From Longimicrobiaceae bacterium (GTDB lineage Bacteria > Gemmatimonadota > Gemmatimonadetes > Longimicrobiales > Longimicrobiaceae): 64,000 nt of DNA. The stretch spans positions 62,001 to 126,000 of the forward strand of contig DASVBS010000028.1 of assembly GCA_036375715.1 (NCBI GenBank), read 5' to 3'. The notes under the pieces were generated by a model that ran no database searches, was not told the DNA's origin, and worked only from the letters and a program-made list of their open reading frames with translations. Made by a program: the position numbers and the translations under genes. This document shows, one piece after another, positions 58,731-64,000 of this stretch. Every line of letters starts with the position of its first letter. Position 1 is the first letter of the stretch.

Positions 58731-60893
58731 ATGAAGACGATCATCATAGCCGCGGGCGCGTGCCTGCTCCCTTTGAGCTCGGTCGCCTGTACCGGTTCGA
58801 CCGGCGCCCAGGCGCTCCGCGGCCCTGGACCTTCCCCTGCCGACACCATGCAGATCAACCCCTTGCTCGCTCCCTGGATGGGCCCTTATGGCGGCGTGCC
58901 GCCCTGGGATCGCGTTCGCCCGGCCGATTTTCCGGAGGCCTTCAGGATCGCCATCGACCGGCGGCGAGCCGAGATCGAGGCGATCGCCAACAACCCCGAC
59001 TCGCCCACCTTCGAGAACACGTTCGTGCCGCTCGAAGACGCCGGCCGGGAGCTCGATCGGGTGCGCGCCCTCTTCGGAGTGCTCACCAACAACCTCAGCA
59101 CCCCCGAAGTCCAGACCATCGAGCGCGAGTGGTCCCCTCGACTGGCCGCCGCCTCGGACGAGATCGTCTTCAACCAGGCGCTCTTTCGGCGAATCGAGAG
59201 CATCTACGAGAACCGTGAGCGCAGCGGCCTCACGCCCGAGCAGCAGAGGCTGGTCGAGCTCACCTACCAGCGTTTTGTGCGCGCCGGAGCGAAGCTGGAC
59301 TCGCTGCAGAAGGAGCGGCTGAGCAAGCTGAACCAGGAGCTCGCGGGGCTCTTCGCCGAGTTCGCCAACCGGGTGCTGGCGGACGAGAACAGCTGGGTGC
59401 ACATCGAGAACGAAGAGGACCTCGCCGGTCTGCCGGCTTCGCTGCGGGCCTCGTACCGGGCTGCCGCGGAAGAGCGAGGGCTCCCCGGCTGGGCCGTCGT
59501 CAACACCCGATCCAGCGTCGATCCGCTCCTGACCTTCGCGGAGAATCGATCGCTACGGGAGCGGGTGTGGAAGGCGTTCAAGAATCGGGGAGACAACGGC
59601 GACCCCAACGACACCAAGGAGATCATCGAGCGGATCGTCCGTCTGCGTGCGGAGCGGGCAAGGCTACTGGGCTTCGAGAGCCACGCCCACTGGCGCATGC
59701 AGGGCACGATGGCGGAGGATCCCGAGCGGGCGAGAGAGCTGATGCTGCGGGTGTGGCCAGCGGCAGTCGCGCGGGTCCGCGAGGAGGTGGCCGACATGCA
59801 GGCGATCGCGGATCGGGAGGGAGCCGGCATTACCATCGAGCCGTGGGACTACCTCTACTACGCCGAGAAGGTCCGGCAGGAGCGGTACGATCTCGATCAG
59901 AACGAGATCAAGCCCTACTTCGAGCTGGACAACATGATGCGGGCCGTGTTCTGGACCGCCGAGCAGCTCTACGGCCTCACCTTCCACGAGATCACCGGCC
60001 AGGTGCCGGTCTTCCATCCGGACGTGCGCGTCTGGGAGGTCCGGGAGGGTGATCAGCACGTGGGCCTCTTCTACAGCGACAACTTCGCCCGCGGCGGCAA
60101 GCGCTCGGGAGCCTGGGCGACCACCTATCGCAGCCACGAGAGTTTCACCGGGGAAGAGATCACTCCGCTCGCCTCGAACAACAACAACTTCGTCAAGGGA
60201 GCTCCAGGCGAGCCGGTGCTGATTTCTCTAGACGACGCGGAGACGCTCTTCCACGAGTTTGGCCATGCGCTGCACGCCCTGCTCTCGGAGGTGCGCTATC
60301 CGGGGCTGGCCACAACGCCGCGTGACTTCGTCGAGTACCCGTCGCAGGTGCTCGAGCACTGGGTGCTCACGCGGCCTGTATTGGACCGTTTCGCCCGCCA
60401 CTACCAGACGGGTGAGCCGATGCCCCAGGAGCTGGTGGAGCGGATCGAGGCGAGCCGCACCTTCAACCAGGGATACGCCACCACCGAGTACCTGGCGGCG
60501 GCGCTGGTGGACATGGCGCTACACACCCTGCCCGATGGAGATATCGATGCCGCGGAGTTCGAGCGGCAGGCCCTCGAGGAGATCGGCATGCCGCGCGAGA
60601 TCGCGCTACGGCACCGGCTGCCGCATTTCAACCACCTCTTCACCAGCGACGCCTACTCGGCTGGCTATTACAGCTACCTCTGGTCGGAGGTGATGGACGC
60701 GGACACGTGGAAGGCGTTCGAGGAGTCGGGCAACGTATTCGACCCGGAGCTGGCCGCGCGCATGCGCGAGTACATCCTCGCGCCGGGCAACTCGACCGAC
60801 CGGGCGGAGGCGTACCGACAGTTCCGCGGACGCGACCCGCGCGTCGAGGCACTGCTCGAGGTGCGCGGCTTCCCGGTGGAGGCGGTGCAGTAA
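58731..60893 (+). CDS. M3 family metallopeptidase (peptidyl-dipeptidase Dcp-like)
   Basis: A 720-residue zinc peptidase with a lipoprotein signal (lipobox SVAC), so probably periplasmic. Zinc motif HEFGH (508-512, within LFHEFGHALH), third ligand Glu in VEYPSQVLEHW, and the substrate-closing YYSYLWSEVMDADTW near the C-terminus. It trims short peptides. ATG 58731 is chosen because the signal starts there (MKTIIIAAGACLLPL); the frame is open upstream from 58680. Confidence 0.94.
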   Translation: MKTIIIAAGACLLPLSSVACTGSTGAQALRGPGPSPADTMQINPLLAPWMGPYGGVPPWDRVRPADFPEAFRIAIDRRRAEIEAIANNPDSPTFENTFVPLEDAGRELDRVRALFGVLTNNLSTPEVQTIEREWSPRLAAASDEIVFNQALFRRIESIYENRERSGLTPEQQRLVELTYQRFVRAGAKLDSLQKERLSKLNQELAGLFAEFANRVLADENSWVHIENEEDLAGLPASLRASYRAAAEERGLPGWAVVNTRSSVDPLLTFAENRSLRERVWKAFKNRGDNGDPNDTKEIIERIVRLRAERARLLGFESHAHWRMQGTMAEDPERARELMLRVWPAAVARVREEVADMQAIADREGAGITIEPWDYLYYAEKVRQERYDLDQNEIKPYFELDNMMRAVFWTAEQLYGLTFHEITGQVPVFHPDVRVWEVREGDQHVGLFYSDNFARGGKRSGAWATTYRSHESFTGEEITPLASNNNNFVKGAPGEPVLISLDDAETLFHEFGHALHALLSEVRYPGLATTPRDFVEYPSQVLEHWVLTRPVLDRFARHYQTGEPMPQELVERIEASRTFNQGYATTEYLAAALVDMALHTLPDGDIDAAEFERQALEEIGMPREIALRHRLPHFNHLFTSDAYSAGYYSYLWSEVMDADTWKAFEESGNVFDPELAARMREYILAPGNSTDRAEAYRQFRGRDPRVEALLEVRGFPVEAVQ

Positions 60894-60909
60894 GGCGAGG
60901 GCGGGGAAC

Positions 60910-61132
60910 AATTACGAATTATGAATTACGGATTACGGATTACGGATTACGGATTGCTTGCGGGTCTGTCCGGGGGGCGGTTGGGCCTGTCATTCGCGCA
61001 CGATTCTCGAGACGATATCGCCTGTAGGGGCGCCCGTTGTGGGCGCCGCACGACAGAACCGAGGCTTCCGGACGTTGAGGAATCCGCGGGCGCAAACAAT
61101 TCGTAATTCGTAATTCGTAATTCGTAATTATT
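60910..61132. repeat. Inverted AATTCGT heptad element with nested GTAGGGGCG repeat
   Basis: Left arm 60910-60956 has about six AATTACG/GATTACG heptads; right arm 61098-61132 has five AATTCGT heptads in inverse orientation. The centre contains TGTAGGGGCGCCCGTTGTG and GGGCGCC (61023-61049), itself a hairpin and like another widespread repeat. It fills the gap between two converging genes, a stark A+T-rich block in GC-rich DNA. Confidence 0.82.
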
Positions 61133-61140
61133 CCCCCCTG

Positions 61141-62694
61141 CTACTCCGCACTCGCTCGGGGCGGCGGGAACTCGCCTACTACCTGCCCGAGGAGCGTCGA
61201 CAGCTCCTGCACGATATCCGGGTGCTCGGCGGCGACGTTTCGCGTCTCGCCGGGATCCGCTTCCAGGTCGTAGAGCTGCGGCTCGGGATCGTTGCCCAGC
61301 TCGGTGTTGGTGTTGGCGCTGACGCGAGGTCCCTGGTTGGGAGGAATGTACTTCCAGCGGCCGCGCACAATTGCAAGGTGTCGGGCGGTTGCCTGCTCGA
61401 TCAGGTACTCGCGCCCCTGGTCCGACCGGCCGAGCAGGGCGGCGAGCTGATCCTCGCTATCGGGTGCCGCGTCGGAGGGCAGCTTCACCCCTGCCAGCGC
61501 GGCCATGGTGGCCGGGAAGTCGACCTGCGAGATCAGCGCGTTCGACGTCCGACCCGCAGGCACCACTCCGGGCCACCGAACCAGGGTCGCCACGCGGGTT
61601 CCCCCCTCGAAGGCGCTGTACTTCCCTCCCCGGAACGGTCCCGCAGGGCGGTGGTCGCCCAGCAGCTCTACCGCCTGATCCTGGTACCCATCATCCACGA
61701 CCGGGCCGTTGTCGCTCGAAAAGATCACCAGCGTGTTCTCCCGCAGGCCGAGTCGGTCGAGGGCGTCGAGCACCTGCCCCACCTGCCAATCGAGCTGCAG
61801 GATCGCGTCGCCGCGGGGGCCCATGCCGCTACGACCTGCGAAGTCGCGATGGGGCACGCGCGGCACGTGGATGTCGTGGGTCGAGAAAAAGAGGAAGAAG
61901 CGCTCATCCCGGTGCTGCTCGATGAACTCGACAGCCTTCGACGCGAACACGCGGGCCATTGTCGTGTCTTGCCAGCGGGCCGATTTACCCCCGGACATGT
62001 AGCCGATGCGGCTGATGCCGTTGACGATCGTGAAGTCGTGGCCGTGGCTCGGGTGCAGCGTCAACAGCTCGGGATTCTCGCGACCCGTCGGCTCGCTTCC
62101 CACCTTTTCCTTGAAGCTGACCTGGATCGGATCTGACGGGTCGAGGCCCACCACGCGGTGGTTCTCGACGTAGACGGTGGGGACCCGATCGCCCGTGGCC
62201 GGCATCAGGAAGGCGTAGTCGAAGCCGATTTCCAGCGGGCCCGGGCGGATCTCACCGTTCCAGTCAGGCCCCCCATCCGGACCGAGGCCCAGGTGCCACT
62301 TCCCCACCACGCCCGTGGTGTAGCCGGCCTCTTTCAGGATCGAGGCGAGGGTCACCCGGCCGGGAGGGATGATCGCCGCGGCGTCGCCCGGCAAGACGTT
62401 GGTGCCGGCCTGCCGGAAAGCGTACTGCCCGGTGAGCATCGCAAAACGCGACGGGGTGCAGGTGGCCGCGGCGGAGTGGGCATGGGTGAAACGCAGTCCC
62501 TCGCGCGCAATCCGATCGATATTGGGGGTGGAGATGCGGGTGGCGCCGTTGGCGCTCACGTCTCCGTAACCGAGATCGTCGGCGTAGATGAGCACGATGT
62601 TCGGCGGCTGCTCTGGCGCTGGCATTCGCATGGACGGCGCGCAGGCGGCGAACGCAAGGAGGATCAGGAACGGGAGGCTGCGACGGAAGCTCAT
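61141..62694 (-). CDS. Secreted formylglycine-dependent sulfatase (S1 type)
   Basis: A 517-residue arylsulfatase-like lipoprotein (lipobox FAAC). The metal-binding start is NIVLIYADDLGYGD (D39, D40). The active-site cysteine C79 sits in CTPSR, the consensus for conversion to formylglycine, followed by FAMLTGQ. Further S1 marks are TGVVGKWHLG, FLFFSTHDIHVPR and FSSDNGP. It likely desulfates an extracellular glycan or sulfate ester; the maturase is not in the window. ATG 62694 starts the signal peptide. Confidence 0.95.
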   Translation of the reverse strand: MSFRRSLPFLILLAFAACAPSMRMPAPEQPPNIVLIYADDLGYGDVSANGATRISTPNIDRIAREGLRFTHAHSAAATCTPSRFAMLTGQYAFRQAGTNVLPGDAAAIIPPGRVTLASILKEAGYTTGVVGKWHLGLGPDGGPDWNGEIRPGPLEIGFDYAFLMPATGDRVPTVYVENHRVVGLDPSDPIQVSFKEKVGSEPTGRENPELLTLHPSHGHDFTIVNGISRIGYMSGGKSARWQDTTMARVFASKAVEFIEQHRDERFFLFFSTHDIHVPRVPHRDFAGRSGMGPRGDAILQLDWQVGQVLDALDRLGLRENTLVIFSSDNGPVVDDGYQDQAVELLGDHRPAGPFRGGKYSAFEGGTRVATLVRWPGVVPAGRTSNALISQVDFPATMAALAGVKLPSDAAPDSEDQLAALLGRSDQGREYLIEQATARHLAIVRGRWKYIPPNQGPRVSANTNTELGNDPEPQLYDLEADPGETRNVAAEHPDIVQELSTLLGQVVGEFPPPRASAE

Positions 62695-62783
62695 GCTCGA
62701 AGCGGTCTCGCGGGTGGAGGCGCCGGCGGGCAAGGCCGGCCCCGTTCAGGCTGGTTGAGGACAAGGTAAGCGGGGGTAAAAGA

Positions 62784-62872
62784 GGAAGCCAGAAGCCAGG
62801 AGCCAGGAGCCAGAATGACGACTGGCTTTCGACTTCTCGCTTCTGGATTCCAGCTTCTGGCTTCTGGCTTCG
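62784..62872. repeat. Inverted GAAGCCA heptad array
   Basis: Left arm 62784-62813 (GAAGCCA/GGAGCCA units), right arm about 62839-62872 (TTCTGGC units, inverted). The arms can pair into a hairpin between the sulfatase start and the upstream gene's end. A third heptad family distinct from AATTCGT. Confidence 0.75.
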
Positions 62873-62886
62873 GTGCACCGGCCGTT

Positions 62887-64000
62887 CTATTGCGCGGAAT
62901 GCACTCCGGTGGCTTCTGCTCCAGCCGGCCGCAACAGCCGCGGATCGGAGCGCAGGATCTGGTAGAAGCGATCCGCGAGCAGGCGGTGGCCGAGCTCGTT
63001 CGGGTGCCCGTCCCAAGGGCCCAGATACACCTCGGTCTCTGCATAATCCCCGTACGCCCCTTCTAGCGTGTGGGAGATGAAGCCTGCCTCGGAGGCAAGC
63101 CGCTCGAGCCACGCGACCGGTGCGGGCGGAGAGCCGTTGACCTCATCGGTGGTGGGGACGAAGAGCCACACGCACGGGATCCCGTGCTCCCGGCAGAGCT
63201 CTGCCATCCCCTGGAAGCTCCACCGCGCCACATCGACCAGCACCGGCTGCAGACTGCGCTCGATGGAGGCGGCGCTGCCTGCCTCGAGAGCGCCGGACCG
63301 GGCGAGAATCTCTCGCAGCTCGGGGTCGGTGATCGGGAGCCCCTTCTCGATGGCGATCCGCAGGTGCGTACGCAGGCGCGCTCCGATTTCCTGGCTATGG
63401 CCCGCGACGACGAGGAGGTCAGGATCGAAGTCGAAAACGCGGCTCCGGGCCGATAGATAGGTGTGCAGCAGGCCGTACCCGGCCACGGAGAAGTTGAGGA
63501 TCTCGTAGCGCTCTCCGCTCGCCGCGCCTTCGCTGTTGAGCCGATCCTCGACGACGTTCTCGTAGACCGAGTCCTGCGGCACACCTGCACCCACTTCGTA
63601 GGAAGATCCCAGCAGCGCGATCCTGAACACCCCCGTCGGCTTGGCCTGCTCGTAGTCGCGATCCCGCATTCCCCACCGGTTGGTGCGGAAGGGCGCCAGC
63701 TTCACCGTTTCCTCGTAGCCGGGGACCATCTCGTACTCGAGCAGATCGTCTCGCTCCCGAGTCGCGCGGCTCCCGCGACCCGACCCACCCCAGTTGTCCG
63801 GCCGTTGCGCCAACGCCTGCACGGTCTCGATTGCGTTGGCGAAGCTCCCTGCATCGAGCAGCCCCTCGTAGTAGCCGCGCTCCATCAGCTCCGTGTCGCG
63901 GCGGTTCATCCGGTTCTCGCGCACGGCGAGAACCGCGTCCTCCACCGGGTCCGCGAGCACCGGCCGGATGCCGGGCGTACCGATCAGGATGAGAACCACC
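62887..64000 (-). CDS. SGNH-like hydrolase domain protein (5' end outside window)
   Basis: At least 370 residues; the frame is open to the window edge, so the start and probable membrane segment lie beyond it. Features of an SGNH/GDSL-type fold are FRIALLGSSYEVGAGV (block I-like, Ser in GSS), ILNFSVAGYG (block II Gly), VVAGHSQE and WDGHPNELGHRLLADRF (block V Asp-x-x-His-Pro-Asn). Such proteins often acylate or deacylate exopolysaccharide (AlgX/DltD-like). Substrate unknown. Confidence 0.7.
   Translation of the reverse strand, partial: VVLILIGTPGIRPVLADPVEDAVLAVRENRMNRRDTELMERGYYEGLLDAGSFANAIETVQALAQRPDNWGGSGRGSRATRERDDLLEYEMVPGYEETVKLAPFRTNRWGMRDRDYEQAKPTGVFRIALLGSSYEVGAGVPQDSVYENVVEDRLNSEGAASGERYEILNFSVAGYGLLHTYLSARSRVFDFDPDLLVVAGHSQEIGARLRTHLRIAIEKGLPITDPELREILARSGALEAGSAASIERSLQPVLVDVARWSFQGMAELCREHGIPCVWLFVPTTDEVNGSPPAPVAWLERLASEAGFISHTLEGAYGDYAETEVYLGPWDGHPNELGHRLLADRFYQILRSDPRLLRPAGAEATGVHSAQ

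Noticed and set aside
1-64000. tRNA or rRNA genes
   Set aside because: No cloverleaf with a T-loop consensus or conserved rRNA segment was noticed in the gaps; a tRNA search program would settle it.

Overview
The window reads as a high-GC, Gram-negative chromosome with an outer membrane. SusC/SusD, many lipoprotein and Tat leaders, FG-GAP/ASPIC-UnbV proteins, a class I NirK, and GMC/DUF1080/ThuA sugar enzymes together fit a Gemmatimonadota-like aerobic heterotroph. That placement is inference from gene content; no rRNA or tRNA gene was seen.

Layout. (1) 55-2807: a GAF-GntR fusion regulator, translationally coupled to a THUMP-domain rRNA methyltransferase. (2) 2905-14643, minus strand: one tight eleven-gene operon that appears to hold a complete non-phosphorylative L-fucose pathway (sugar dehydrogenase, lactonase, fuconate dehydratase, ketodeoxyfuconate dehydrogenase, diketo-acid hydrolase), its three-gene ABC importer, and lutABC to burn the L-lactate the pathway releases. 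(3) 15060-19648, minus: thiM, two SPASM radical SAM proteins of the NirJ/AhbC and AhbD-like type, an FMN split-barrel protein and a CopD-like membrane protein. (4) 19769-27618: hemolysin III, kelch protein, glycosidase-like lipoprotein, a methyltransferase/TetR pair with a promoter-embedded operator, a Tat-type aldo/keto reductase and an anchored SDR. (5) 27753-36010: NirK, a GMC/Tat small-subunit dehydrogenase pair, an orphan hybrid histidine kinase, a small unknown protein and a HAD phosphatase. (6) 37068-46226, minus: a six-gene operon AhpD-like / TPR-FG-GAP-ASPIC giant / FG-GAP-ASPIC / UnbU / GMC / DUF1080, the most interesting block. (7) 46542-52048: strong promoter, long leader, SusC and SusD, followed by converging FG-GAP/ASPIC lipoprotein, ThuA and BBE oxidoreductase genes. 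(8) 58731-64000: M3 oligopeptidase, formylglycine sulfatase and a partial SGNH-like protein.

How it fits together. Most genes serve capture and oxidation of complex or unusual sugars: outer-membrane uptake (SusCD), desulfation, 3-keto-glycoside chemistry (GMC + DUF1080 + ThuA) and fucose oxidation. Fucose is typical of sulfated algal or exopolysaccharide glycans, so the sulfatase and the fucose operon may be linked, but no fucosidase was recognised.

The gaps between genes carry several families of short dispersed repeats (heptads AATTCGT and GAAGCCA, octad GTGACAAG, and CTCTGCG-, CCTGAGCGAAG- and GTAGGGGCG-type motifs). They are often arranged as inverted arrays, and three genes take their stop codons from the octad repeat.
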